Source of the DNA: Mastigias papua
Taxonomy: Eukaryota; Cnidaria; Scyphozoa; Rhizostomeae; Mastigiidae
Length of the DNA stretch: 64,000 bases
Reading direction: 5' to 3'
NCBI GenBank assembly: GCA_964019165.1
Contig: OZ025277.1
Span: forward strand, 14,223,681-14,287,680
In this document: in pieces, positions 1-63,868 of the stretch
Numbering within the stretch: position 1 is the first letter of the stretch
Layout: each line of letters opens with the position of its first letter
Notes under the pieces: generated by a model
Databases searched by the model: none
The model's input: only the letters and a program-made list of their open reading frames with translations
What the model was told of the DNA's origin: nothing
Program-made: the position numbers and the translations under genes

Positions 1-1001
1 CACTTCCAATTGCAAATATTAATGATGATAACTACTCACAGGGATACAAGAGGCTATTGCATGAGCAGTGTTGCAGATGGATACGTCATTGCACGCGAAC
101 AAGTGGATACCAAAGAGCTGGAAGAAAATGTACAAGGGATCGAAATTAAGATAATACGGATAATCAGAATGCTGTCAAGTCAAAATTAGAGAGATAGAGT
201 GAGTCAATGCCTGCAAAGCTGAATTGTATATACACATATATAAAAGCTAGACAGATATTCCATGAAGCAAGGACAAATACTCAATTTCCTAAGAATTGTT
301 AGTTATTATCCATCTTCGTTTGTTTAGAAACAACAAAAAATTAAATTATAAATAAAAACTATACAAATGGATGTTAGAGCATAAATGGAAAAAGGTGCCT
401 CACTTTATACCCTGGGTGGAATCCATGCAAACCTCACGCCGGATGCAAGGCAGATGAAATACGAAGCTGCTCCGAAGGTTTTATAGCGCAATATGTAAAT
501 GCCAAAGACAGAAACAATAACAGTGGAAAACAAATGTAGAAAAAACAAGCACAACATAATCATCATAACAAATTCATTTATTATTACTTGTGTTTGACTT
601 TCGTGCAACTTCACGAATCGAATCGAATCGAATCGTAACAATACAAGTGCAGTCCATTGCTGTTAAAATACGTAATCCTGTGCCGACACACTGTTTCATC
701 TTTACTTTGGGCCAGGACGTGAGGGCAGTAACTGAGTATATCCGGCGTACGGTAAATGGATTCCATCCTTGCTTTACACGACGGTATACATATTTATCAG
801 ACAGAAGAAAGATTAGTATGTCTATATAATAGCAAGCTCAGAATCCCCAAAAAGTGACAGGTAATCTATGCAGGACGTTCATGGTGTAAAAATTCGCAAG
901 CAAATCTATGTGTGTACTTGAAATCCCTGTACTCAAATTGTGTGTTTTACATATCACTGGCCAATTCAAGCTGATCGGAGAATAGAGGGGAGTGCACATA
1001 C
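1..1001 (-). other. Presumed CASD1 terminal intron, no coding exon recognised
   Basis: After the last supported CASD1 exon I searched the minus strand for the remaining membrane helices and the stop codon. Hydrophobic stretches occur near 500-560 and 80-170 (the latter flanked by AG and gtgagt), but no frame matches the conserved C-terminal segment and the phases give no clear fit. The region is most simply intron sequence. Confidence 0.4.
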
Positions 1002-15308
<14,307 letters not shown>

Positions 15309-18300
15309 CTACATATCATACAAATATGTTGCTTTATAGATGCTAGAATAAGATCTTAAATACATATTGCTGGTGCATAACAATGGGGGAGTACTAGGGG
15401 TCATGAGGATAAATTTACCCTGTTTTAGAGTAGATCCCTCCCCAAGAAAAATCCTAGTTGTGCTCCTGGATGGTTCTATCAGCCCAATAGAATTGTGACC
15501 AGAGCCTCATTGGCAAATCTAACACAATAAAAAACTACAACTTCCAAAACTGGATGATGATTTCAATGATTCTCTTTAAATGTATGCTTCTATTGAACAA
15601 ATCTTAAAACATCAATGACAAAGGATACCTAGTTTTATTTAGCCTCCTATTATAGACAAGTGAGGGGAGTGTACAGTCATTGAAAATTGCATTAGAAAGT
15701 TGTGCACTCTTGCCTGTAATCTTGGATGCAGAACAGAAAATTTCTAGGTGTGGGTTTACATAGATGATTCAAGTTATACATCAAACCACTTGTACTTTCC
15801 AGATTTTTTCTTATATATATCTTAATGCTAGGAATGCAAAAAGAGGCATAGACTAAATAATGAACCATGCCTGCACTGCTTCTTCAAAAATCTAGAAATG
15901 TCCTTCTCATCAAGTGTGCAGGGTCAGTCTCGTGAAAAAATATCGGTTTTTGCAACTGCAATACTTTCCAGAAACGTTTGAAACAGTTATTGTACCCCCT
16001 GTCATAAAATGTGTTTATATGTGTTTACTTGCACAAACCGATACCGAACTGTACTTATTTACACGATTATTCCCAAATAGCAGCCATAGGTTCTTGTCCA
16101 TTAAGGCTAGCAGAATCTAATGCATTATTGTGAAACTGTGAATGTCTTAGGTTAAGGTACTTACATAGTGTGCCTACTACATAAATGTGTAACACCGTCT
16201 GTGACCACTCGGGAGGCTGCTGCAGTAATGATTGTAACTCCTGTAAAGGGAATCAACTTCAACTCTCCTAAACTTTTCACGTTGGCAAACACTTTCACTC
16301 CTTCATGATTGTTCGTTGTGTACTTCAGCTAGCGAGAATTCTGCATGCTTTTGATGGCAAGCAAATACCTGCATTGCGGTTCTAGCATCTAACCTGCCTC
16401 GATTTCAGTAAGATCAAATGAAACTGGGGCCAACTACAACACAGTGACGTCATTTTTGTTGATTTCTCATGTTTATCATGCAAAACTGTGAGGAGGAGTA
16501 TGGAAAAGTCGCAATCCCTTGCCACACATTTCCAAAAGTCCTCAGAAATCTAGCAACCACAAAATAGTACACAACCTGCAGCTTACTTGAAACTAGTTCC
16601 TCTATTTCCCTATTGTCAAGGAGAACTGCTTAATGTGAAGTCACAGGAAGAACAGAGCAGAGTCTCTCACTCATAATGACTGTTGTTCCGTTCATCCTGT
16701 GACGAGGAAGTCAATGCATTCAAAAAGAAGTGCTGCATTGTATGGAGATGTCTTGGAAATGAGTGTATATAAGTCATAAAAATATCATGTGGAAATAGAA
16801 CAAGTTTTTTCTTCCAACGGAGTCATTCTAGTTTAACACTTAGCGTTCACAAATTCAAAATATTAGAACTCATTCTTTACAGAACCATAGCATACTCTCA
16901 GTTTCTTATATAAATTAATTTATCCAATTCTTAGCTTCTTATAAAAGTACGTGTACGACAAGAGCCCCACTAGCTATCAATCTATTTCTACACCACTGGG
17001 TTAACCTTATGACATTTTTACCTGGAAAGGTTTACATTCTTTACAGAGTATTTTAACTATCGTCTTCCTTGCAATGTCTAGCCAGTAGATTCAACAATAT
17101 AATCAGGTATTCAGAATAAGTTTGATATGAAAACTAAGGCCACATTGAAACATTTAGGAGTCATTAAGTTTGCAAGCTGTTTGCAAGTACAGGTTTTGAT
17201 CTATTAAAAATGAGTAATTACAAGAAAAGAGACAATATTCTAATGGCGTTTAATAGCTTTCTAAACCCTGCAACAAAGTAATTGCTCTGCAAACGTAGTG
17301 TCTAAATAAACCATTTCTCATAGCAAAAACTGAACTTAAACTATATCCAATACAATCCGAACTCCAATGTACAACTGCAGGTAAATCTGTAGAAATATTT
17401 CCTTGACGAGATCATTATGTACTAACATATTTAATATAATATCTGAGTTTCAAGAATATCCAGTCAAGCTTCTATGTAATCCGCCAGCTGTTGTATGTCA
17501 AAAAAACTGCAAACAGTTTTCCATCTCTTCTATATTCGAAACAGTTCAGTGGAAAGTCTTTCAGAAACCGATTTGTCCCTCATTTCTTCTTGAAGTTTGC
17601 AGATGCCTGTTGTCAAACCCCGAATTCGTGGTATGGTACAAATTAAACTGACTTCAAACGACTCCTCCTTTCTTCAACAGTCGAAACAGTTTTGGCCGAA
17701 AATATAGTCTCTTTCATAAACTGAAAAATCCCTCGGCTCTCCTTGATCTTCGCAGTTGGTTGCTTTGTGTGCCTTAAGCTCATGGTATAGGAGACTGAAA
17801 ACATCGCACAATCCATCCTCTTTGCAATAAAAATCCCGCTTCACAACTAAAGCTGTGTGCTTTTACGGATGCGAATAAAGAAAACGAGTCGGTTCTGTCC
17901 TTTTATGCACATCCTCCTCAGAGTAGGCGGCGGATAAAAATAGACAAGGATATCTTCCAAACGCTTCTTAAGAATCAAATCCTCTTTGACCAATGGGAAG
18001 CTGATAGTATCACGTAAACGTCATTACTTCCTATCAAGTACAAATCCTCAAGAATTTCATTACAGAAATGAAGCATTTCCTCTATTAGCAAGAAGGAAAT
18101 CAAGGTACGACAGCAACTGAACAAAATTGGATTTCTTGCTACAAAAGAATGCTGCCTAAGGTAAACAAAATAAGCATTAAACTTCTGCTTTGAACTTGAC
18201 AATGCATCTTTCGGTGGACCACTTCTTATGTTTAGTAGTAAACCATTTTATACAATTTTATGGCGATTTTCATCAAACTTCTGGTAAAAATTTAAGAGAA

Positions 18301-18560
18301 AAAGAATCTCAATCAAAGTATTTTTATTCTTGTACACATAAATATTTTCCAATTTCAAGTGTCGTTCATATGATGATACTTAAATTTTGCTGCAAAAAGT
18401 TTGGTAAACCTTATTGGATGGAGGAGGATGGGGAATTCCGGGCCTCATTTTTCTCATTTTGGTAACAAACAAGGAGCTCCAGCCTCACAGGCCCATAGCC
18501 AAGGGGTGTCTGGGGGACAAGGCCCCCTTGACTTGAGAAATTTAACTCTGTACCCCCTAC
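15309..18560. other. Upstream spacer of CASD1, no confident gene
   Basis: No reading frame here matches a family I know. A minus-strand open stretch at about 16158-16330 ends in a stop and has no recognisable homology. A candidate CASD1 leader exon and a CRE palindrome at 16369-16452 are listed separately. Confidence 0.5.
16369..16452 (-). promoter_or_regulatory. Candidate CASD1 leader exon donor and CRE (TGACGTCA)
   Basis: On the minus strand GCAATGCAG is followed by gtattt, a good splice donor, at 16369. A perfect CREB/ATF palindrome TGACGTCA lies at 16445-16452, about 80 bp upstream. If spliced to the acceptor just before the CASD1 ATG (15308), the leader would add an in-frame ATG two codons upstream. 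This is inference from motifs only. Confidence 0.25.
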
Positions 18561-18572
18561 AGAAATGAATTT

Positions 18573-18574
<2 letters not shown>

Positions 18575-18646
<72 letters not shown>
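18575..18646. repeat. (TA)n microsatellite
   Basis: Pure TA run adjoining the left side of the palindrome at 18647-18775. Confidence 0.97.
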
Positions 18647-18651
<5 letters not shown>

Positions 18652-18775
18652 AAACCACAAATGTACTATCCTTTAAGTAAACGTTTCGATCAGAATCTTC
18701 ATCAGTACTCAATACTGATGAAGATTCTGGTCGAAACGTTTACTTAAAGGATAGTATATAGTTGTGGTTTATTCT
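18647..18775. repeat. Palindrome with hammerhead-ribozyme-like cores on both strands
   Basis: Arms of about 60 bp, nearly reverse complementary, flank a 5-base centre. Each strand reads CTGATGA, an 11-base segment able to form a short GAT/ATC or GAT/GTC stem, then GAAAC (plus core 18715-18737; minus core 18683-18705). This fits the CUGANGA...GAAA core of hammerhead ribozymes. The downstream tail (GTGGATGCGGCTTAG, ending near 18813) recurs at 50.4 kb, so this is a dispersed repeat. Confidence 0.6.
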
Positions 18776-18822
18776 ATTTATGTAATTTATATACGTCGTG
18801 GATGCGGCTTAGGAGATTAGTT

Positions 18823-18936
<114 letters not shown>

Positions 18937-19750
18937 CTGTGCCCCCCCTTGCGAATTCAAGCTGGCTACGGGCCTGCAGTCTCAACTTGGACATAAGGCT
19001 CCTCCTATACACGATCTAGACAACTGTGGGATTATCACTTTTAGTCAAAAAAATTAGGTGACTGTCCTAAAAAGGAGGAAAATGGATGTGACCCTTCGGG
19101 GGGGGGGATTAGGAATACTAGCTGAAAACGGGTCAATTCAAACTGCCCTATGAGCTTCTTCTATACCAGCTTCTACACAACAAGCGAATAATTAACCATA
19201 GGTGGAAACATGATCTTGACTCTACAAGCTAATATTGACTAAGTAGCTCCATACTATGATATTTCCTGGCACCATATACATTACTCATTACTTTATAAGT
19301 AAGAACATGTTTTTTATGTTATAAGGAAGTTTGTCTCGTCCAGTGCTAAAACTTTCTTAGTTTTATCATTATTTCAGTACTGAGACTTTCTTAAGATTTT
19401 CTGAGCAAGAATATTCAAGTTAAACAGACAGACAGGCACTTCACAAGCATAACATTGAAATATATATATATATATATTTTAATAGGAAATCTATGCAGTT
19501 TAAACAGAAGAGATGATGAGCTTGCTTGAAAATTGAAAATTCAAATGTGTATCAACTCATCAACTCTCTTAAGTATCAGAAATCGAGTACTGAGCTTTCT
19601 TGGGCAGCTACGTACTACCTTCTTATAAAGCACAGTCTTATAAAAAGCATGGAGTTTATAAGAAATCAATGCTCGGTTGATAAAAAGTGAAGAAACTTCA
19701 ATACTCGATTCTTCAGTTTCAGTTTCATTTTAAAATTCTCAACATACAAG

Positions 19751-20297
<547 letters not shown>

Positions 20298-20409
20298 AAG
20301 AAAGTCTATAATTTTATATTTTTATATACTGTACGTTGATTTGACATTTCAAATTTTCACCAAGCCCATCGTCTCTCTGACTTGATATTTGTTTACAAAA
20401 TTTGCTGTG

Positions 20410-20685
20410 TCAACACTGTAGAATCATGCAACATACGCTCCCGTTGTCGAACACAGATGCGCAAAGTACCAGAGCAAAAAGTATTTTGCTGAGACACTGT
20501 GGATACTGAAGGTATGAAAGGACGAAAGATGTTTTTAGACCAAAGACAGCGAAAGACAGCGAAACACTTTCGTCATAGGCTGTAACCACACTCCCATGAT
20601 CCTGTTCGGTAGGCTTTTCAACAAAGGAAATCGAAGGAATGGCGTCCAGTGTCAATTGCGAATAAGTATAACCTTGTCTGCTCAT
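20410..20685 (-). CDS. Possible small ORF divergent from CNPPD1
   Basis: An open frame of 91 codons starts with ATG 45 bp upstream of the CNPPD1 ATG on the opposite strand. It begins MSRQGYTYSQLTLDAIPS and carries a hydrophobic stretch (KILFALVLCASVF) near its end. I do not recognise it. It could be a small protein, a first exon, or a chance ORF in the bidirectional promoter region. Confidence 0.2.
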   Translation of the reverse strand: MSRQGYTYSQLTLDAIPSISFVEKPTEQDHGSVVTAYDESVSLSFAVFGLKTSFVLSYLQYPQCLSKILFALVLCASVFDNGSVCCMILQC

Positions 20686-20730
20686 CGTCAGCGTACGTGC
20701 TAGGATCCGAGTATCACGGTACTATAGAAA

Positions 20731-22905
20731 ATGACTATTTCTGTGGTAAGTTTCTTCAAACAATAGCGTTTCATTTTCTGTAAAAGCGTGTCTTCAAGTT
20801 GCAGATTTATTTGTAAGTCTTAGCAACCAGGGCCTACGAAACGACATGCCAACTCCATGCTCCTGCGGGACTTGGGGGTAAAACGGGATTCAAAATCGAT
20901 TTGACTTGTAATTATATCTTGGTAGCTTGCCCTTGTGTCCATTTTGATTTGGGTTGACATTTGCAAGAAGTGTTGGGAGCACAGCGCCTTATATTGCACA
21001 CTTCAAGTTATTGACACGAATTGAAATTCGCGGGACGCAGTTGCTTTATCATACTTCCAAGGACAAGCTGCTCATAGTTATAGATGCCATGTAGTGTATG
21101 GCAGTATGACCCCAATCCTACTAAAGCTTTACACTGTACCATACAACCTGAAATGTAATCCTGCATTTGTACTAGATGACAGTTTCTACTCAGTATGTTG
21201 GTATTTACCTTCCTTTCCTGTCAAACTTTACCAAGTGTTGTCACTACATAATCGTAGATTTTCTACCCAATGCTGCAAATATTGCCAAAGTTTTTGAGTT
21301 TAAGCTTGGAACTATTTTTGTCTCAGTCAGTTGCCTTGTTTCTTCTGCTCAGCTCTGTTTCATGGCCATAAACAGTAATGGACAGAAACTTTATAATTGA
21401 TTTTCTTTGCAGCCCTCTTTCCCATATCTAACATGGGATTGTGCTGATGAATTAGAGGGTAGACTGAAAAAGACTTTATATCATGGTGGCAAGAGTGAGT
21501 GTATGGCTGCGGTATCCTCAGCTGCTTTAGCAGGTATTTTAAATATCTAGTTTCCCTTCTGATAGAACTTTGCCATCTTTATTGTAAAGTGTTAATATTT
21601 CCTTCAAGTAAAAAGTAAAGACAGCAACTCTGTCAAGCTCTTGCTCATGATTGGAATATTCTGGGAACAGCAAGGGCTAATCATTAGTAGTGAAAAATGT
21701 TATTCAAATGTAGATGAATATTACAAAGATTAAACCATATCAGAGATTAGGTTGAATTTGTAAACATAGCTGTTTATTTTCCCTTCTCCTCACTCACTTA
21801 CTAATATGGTGAACTTACGGGTCACTTTTTGATTTTCTCTGGTATAAGTGGATATTTTATAGTAAGTTTACTCATTTCAGATTTGGCAGTCTCTGTCTTC
21901 ATTGCTGCAGCACCGTCACCAAAAAGAAGACTTCAACCGGGGTACATTGGCTCTATAGCAAAGTAGGTTAATGCTTTATATATTGTACTGTCATGCAATG
22001 GGTTTATTTATCGTTTCTGCAAAATGTTATTCTGTGTTCTTACAGAGATATCATCAGAAAAAGGACAAATTATATTTTGCACTCAAGTATATAAAGTTGT
22101 TTCCCACTTTTGAAATGTTTATTTATTTGTTTGTAATGTATTGTTTATATATACTGATTTTATCAGCTATCATTCTTGGTGAAATGAGATTCTTGAAAAG
22201 GTGTGCTTTTGTTTTTTCTTGTAGACGCTTGGCTGTAAATCCATGCACAATGATGCTTGGTATGCTCTACTGTGAGCGAATGAGGCAAATTAATCCTGAT
22301 TATTTGACAAAGATTTCCTCCTCTGATTTATTTGTGGTTTCCCTGGTAAGTTCATTTATTGCTCAATTTTAGGCTTTCTCTGTTTACCAAAATATTCTAT
22401 GTTATCTTTCATGCAAGTCTTTTTGCATTTTCTTGTGTCCTTTGGTGCTGCAAAGGGTCTGAATATCTTTTTCCATTGAGGTAATGGTCTATGCATTGCA
22501 CTTTAAAATTCTTAACCATGTTAGAATGATTTATGATGAAATATTTAATGATGAATGGGCAGTGGCAGGTATGTTTATTTTCTCTTTCTTTTAGTTGAGC
22601 AAATATACCATTAAGAGCCTGCTTATCACCCAGCCATGCATATAGGCACTACCTATTATTTTAGGTATCCAACATCAGAGTATTAAATTCTGACTTCAAT
22701 TTAATAAAATTCTGAAGTCAATGCTGATATTCAACTATGTATATCAATGTTTAGTTATTAATGTTGATACATCTGGTCTTACAAATGCTTGAATGTCCTT
22801 TTAGGTGGCTTAGCAGTTAGTACAGTTAACCGCTTAGAACGTGAGTTTTTGAATGCAATGGTGAGTTGAGATACAATAATACACCAAAATATATATATTA
22901 CTTTT

Positions 22906-22992
<87 letters not shown>

Positions 22993-25378
22993 TAGTAGAA
23001 GCAACAGGGTTTGGAAGAAATGAAAAGTGAAAGTGCGAGAAAATAACCGACCCAAGCGGGATTCGAACTCGCGACCCCTGACTTTGTACGTCGGTGCTCT
23101 ACCAACTGAGCTATCGGGCCACGCTTCCAAATCGTTGCTCAAGGGTAGGTCATTTGCTCGCAAATGTGTGAGCAAATGACCTACCCTTGAGCAACGATTT
23201 GGAAGCGTGGCCCGATAGCTCAGTTGGTAGAGCACCGACGTACAAAGTCAGGGGTCGTGAGTTTCTCGCACTTTCACTTTTCATATATATATATATATAT
23301 ATACACTCTAGTAAAACAAGACAATATTGTACCTTATTCCTTTATTGAATTCATTATAGATGTGGGAGTATTATTGGCTAAGTCAGTAATATGTGATGTA
23401 TCAATGGATTGTGGCATAGGCATTTCTCAAGTTCCAGGGATAATCCTTCACCTGATATTTCCCTATTAATTTGAGATATTCAGAGCAGATAAATGCCTAA
23501 TGATCATTTTCATGAAATATAGTAAAGTCTTAGGGAAATCTGATCATTTTCGAAAAAAAAATTCATTCAATTGTGGTTTTAGAAATGGCGAGCATATGTT
23601 AACCCAAAGGAATTTCTACAATATTGTAACAAGTTGGAAACAAGGTCAGTATATATATATTTTGGAATGTAGGTGTAAAGCAGGGCTATTATAATGCAGG
23701 TTTTTTAGATGAGTTTTTGACAGTCAAGTATGTTGTTTGTCTTGTTTGTTACTCTTGGTGAATTATAGTGTTATAAGCTCTTTGCAGACTTCAGCATACA
23801 GCAGTTATATTGTAATCTAACAGCCCAGAAGCACCAGAGACAATTTGATGATAAATATTCTTGCCTCTGCACTGGATAGTTTCTTTATTTAGTTATGTTT
23901 TTATAGATGGAATTCTTTGATTTTAGAGAATAGAATCTGGCGGATACAGATTTCCAATTTAAATCTCATAGCAATCAGCTTTTTAGATCTTTTTCTTTAT
24001 TTGCAGTATTGCTTTAAAACATGGACTTGACCGTGGATGGTTCTCATACACAGACTTAACAAATCTTCTAGCCCACATTCATTTTTGTGATGCGCTAGTA
24101 GGATTTGTACACAAGGTTTTCCAGGTAGCTAACTTTGCATCTTAATTAATTGTCTGAATTTTTGAACATTAAAAGACATACAATTGATGGATAATGTTGA
24201 AAAACAAACTCATAGCAATGCAGTTTGCTATTTGTGGTTGTTTTTCAAATAGTTTTCAAGCAATTTAATTATTGAACCAAAATATTTTTGAATAGGACAA
24301 GGTGGCACTGAGCTAGTTTCTTAGGCTGAAATTGGACACTTGCAATATTTTCACCGGAGTTTATGAGAAGCAGTTTGTTATATGTCTCAAGGTAGTTTTT
24401 AGTACCATAAAGATGCACAGGAACTGTAAATTGAAGATTTCAGATTTCTTCAATGAATATATAAGTGTTTTTGCATTTCCTGGACTGCATCGAAAGTATG
24501 GCTGGGATGGATGTGATACTGAGTAAAATGTTTATTGGGAATTATTATCAAGATAGTAGTTATATATATGTTTGTTGTTATTAAAAGTATATATAATTAA
24601 TAAATATTCATGGAAAGTATTTACAGTAAGTGGAACTAAATGGGAAATGCAAGTAAAATTTTTTATTTTGTAGATAATGGTTGGCTGTACATTGGTGTAT
24701 GGTTTGTCAGTTAGTTTTTTACTTAGCACTATTCTTTGTATCAATGCCACATTAAAAGCAGACCCTGTGACTGATACCTGTGGGTATGCACCTGATGTTG
24801 TTCATCCATTCACTCATCGCAAAATCACAAGAACTCGCCAGAATGTTGTAGCCAAGTTTGCTGAATACAATGACACCTGTCAAGTACCATGCACTCGTGA
24901 TGTTTCAACTTGCTTTGTTGGTAAGACAATAAGCAGAGGAGAAAACCCTTGCAAATGCCCAGAGGTAGTCAAAAATCACTCAATCAGCTTTGGCAGAGCA
25001 TGCTGCCATAATTGGAGGAACATTTCCAAAGTAATGCTTGATTTCTTGGACAAAGGAAACCCACTTACCAGCAAGAACACAAAATCATCAAACCAGTCCT
25101 GGCAAACCCTCCGAAATGAACTGAAATATGATAAAGTCTTAGAGAAACCTGATTTGTTTGGAATATCTATCCCTGATGATATTCCTACCAAGAACTGTAA
25201 ACCTGGAAATCACTTGTTGTTTGAGGGTTTTCTTAACATCATCAGACACACAAATAACACCAAAACAAGGAAGGTCGTATATCATGAAACTTTGTTTCCA
25301 CTTGGGAAGTTTCCTACAATAGGCCATGGATTTTTCTTCGATAAAGCCATTTCATTTACAAACTTTGGTTCACAGTAG
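20731..25378 (+). CDS. CNPPD1: CNPPD1-like cyclin-fold protein
   Basis: Nine exons were joined: 20731-20745, 21413-21533, 21881-21962, 22225-22345, 22481-22568, 22805-22860, 23583-23644, 24007-24124, 24674-25378. They total 1368 nt (455 residues plus stop), with consistent phase and GT-AG ends. The cyclin PHO80-like fold spans about residues 45-220, with AAAPSPKRRLQPGYI, MMLGMLYCERMRQINPDYL, FNDEWAVAGGLAV, LEREFLNAM and GWFSYTDLTNLL in the family's order. A single hydrophobic segment (CTLVYGLSVSFLLSTILCI) opens the last exon, followed by a Cys-containing tail. Human CNPPD1 has about 410 residues. The coding part of exon 1 (MTISV) is short and the acceptor of exon 22481-22568 is the least certain. 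Cellular function of the family is poorly known. Confidence 0.85.
22910..22990. repeat. (TA)n microsatellite
   Basis: TA run in CNPPD1 intron 6, 30 bp left of the tRNA-bearing palindrome. Confidence 0.97.
23048..23120 (-). tRNA. tRNA-like sequence, anticodon ACA, likely pseudo-tRNA
   Basis: 73 nt fold as a cloverleaf: acceptor GGCCCGA/TTGGGTC with two G-T pairs, D arm GCTC/GAGC with loop AGTTGGTA, anticodon stem CCGAC/GTCAG with one mismatch, loop GTACAAA (anticodon ACA at 34-36 after U33), T arm GCGAG/CCCGC with one mismatch and loop TTCGAAT. A ACA (Cys) tRNA is not normal in eukaryotes, and it lies in an inverted repeat, so it is probably element-borne. Confidence 0.45.
23209..23262 (+). 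pseudogene. Truncated copy of the tRNA-like sequence
   Basis: Identical to the minus-strand copy through the anticodon arm, with one T-arm change. About 25 bases covering the rest of the T arm and the 3' acceptor strand are deleted. Confidence 0.6.
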
Positions 25379-26758
25379 ATAAAACTTTTTGACATGCCAT
25401 TTATGTCTGTTTTTTAATCTTGTAATCACCTTTAATATTTTCTAGTTGCTCTTTCCTTTGTGAGTATTTTCCAGCTTTGGGTACTTATTTTGTAAGACAA
25501 GCACCATTGTAAACAAGATTTTTAGTGGGTGTTTGGTGATTCTATTGTACACATCTCCTTGTGTTCTTTTTGAGCTTATGACAATTAGCCATTCATTCAA
25601 TTTGTTGCTGTTTGTGTGCAAGTTTTATTCCATTGTTCTCAAGTGGTGTTCTATTTGTATTGTGTTTTAAAGGTATCTTGTGTTTTCAAAGTATTCCTGA
25701 GTATTATCAGTAGAATGAGAATATGAACAGATTTTCCAGCATCCAACACAACTTTTGCCGTAAAACGTTGTGTGCTCAGCTTCTTCTTAAAGTGTTATTT
25801 GCTAGGTTGTAGAAACTGTTTAATGTTCTGATCCACTTTAGCTTGTTGATTTTAACGGATATTCAAAGTAACAGTGCGAATATTGTATGCACTGGAAATG
25901 GTTTGTCCATTTATAATTGTACAATTGTGAATTACCCCCTTTTGTAATGTAGCTGCCTACTATTTATATCTAACGTTGAATTTCAAATTGAAATAGCAAC
26001 GGGAGGTTTCTGCGTGATTTCTTGTTCTTCCCGATACCATCAAACTATAATTGCAATGGAATAGGCTGTTAGGCCCACTATTTGGTATTTTGTAGACGAA
26101 ATTAATCACTTCCCGTCACAAACAAAAATAAGACTGCGAGGAAACAACTTACCATTCTTAGTGATGAACGCAGCTCTGCCCTTTCTCAGTAAAAAGAGGT
26201 GACGTTTTCAAACGGTTATCTTTATATACGAGAACATTTCAACCCATGTGCAAATGAGACAATACTCTTTGTTGTCAAAAAAGTGCCTTTCGTTACCCAG
26301 AGGAAGCAAAAGTCAAGTCATGAAACTGTGAAGGGGCGACAGATATCCTCTTGAGACATAGCAAACAAAAAAAGTAATGAAAGCAGAGAAAGTCGAAGCT
26401 TTAATTGTATTACGTAATATTTACAACAGTGCGTCAGGCTACCACGAAATTACTTAAAAAACAAGGTTATCCATTGTAGAAAAATATTCTATCCTCGGAT
26501 CTACATCATGTGTTTATTACCCTTATCACAAAAAATTGCAACAAAGCTGTATAGTGTGTACTGTATGGTAACAAACGCGTTGAAACTAGTTGCTACCAAC
26601 CAAAATCTGTGGAAAGGAGCTTGTTGCCCAAAACTATTATTTGGATACTATTGTCAGAAAAACCTACGATGAAAATATATATTTAACTCATTGCTTAATA
26701 CTTGAAAGTCCTGATAGTTGTTCTTTTTGAAAGTTGTCATTGCTAAGTATTTTTGAAA
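25379..26758. other. Convergent 3' spacer between CNPPD1 and DNAH7
   Basis: The stop codons of the two convergent genes are 1.38 kb apart. No further ORF or repeat was recognised. The spacer should hold both 3' UTRs. Confidence 0.6.
26513..26518 (-). terminator. Candidate DNAH7 polyadenylation signal AATAAA
   Basis: AATAAA on the minus strand, about 240 nt past the DNAH7 stop codon. Confidence 0.4.

Positions 26759-63868
<37,110 letters not shown>

Larger units (their letters stand above)
23021..23283. mobile_element. Foldback element with paired tRNA-like arms
   Basis: Two arms of about 120 bp, TGAAAAGTGAAAGTGCGAGA at the left end and its complement at the right end, are inverted around a short centre near 23160. 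Each arm carries the same tRNA-like sequence, complete in the left arm (minus strand) and truncated in the right. TA runs flank both sides. No ORF. Confidence 0.75.

Noticed and set aside
16158..16330. Minus-strand open frame ending in a stop (includes VKVFANVKSLGELKLIPFTG)
   Set aside because: No start codon, no homology I recognise, and no splice sites that link it to CASD1 or any other exon.
24976..25327. Minus-strand ORFs over the last CNPPD1 exon
   Set aside because: Shadows of the plus-strand coding frame.
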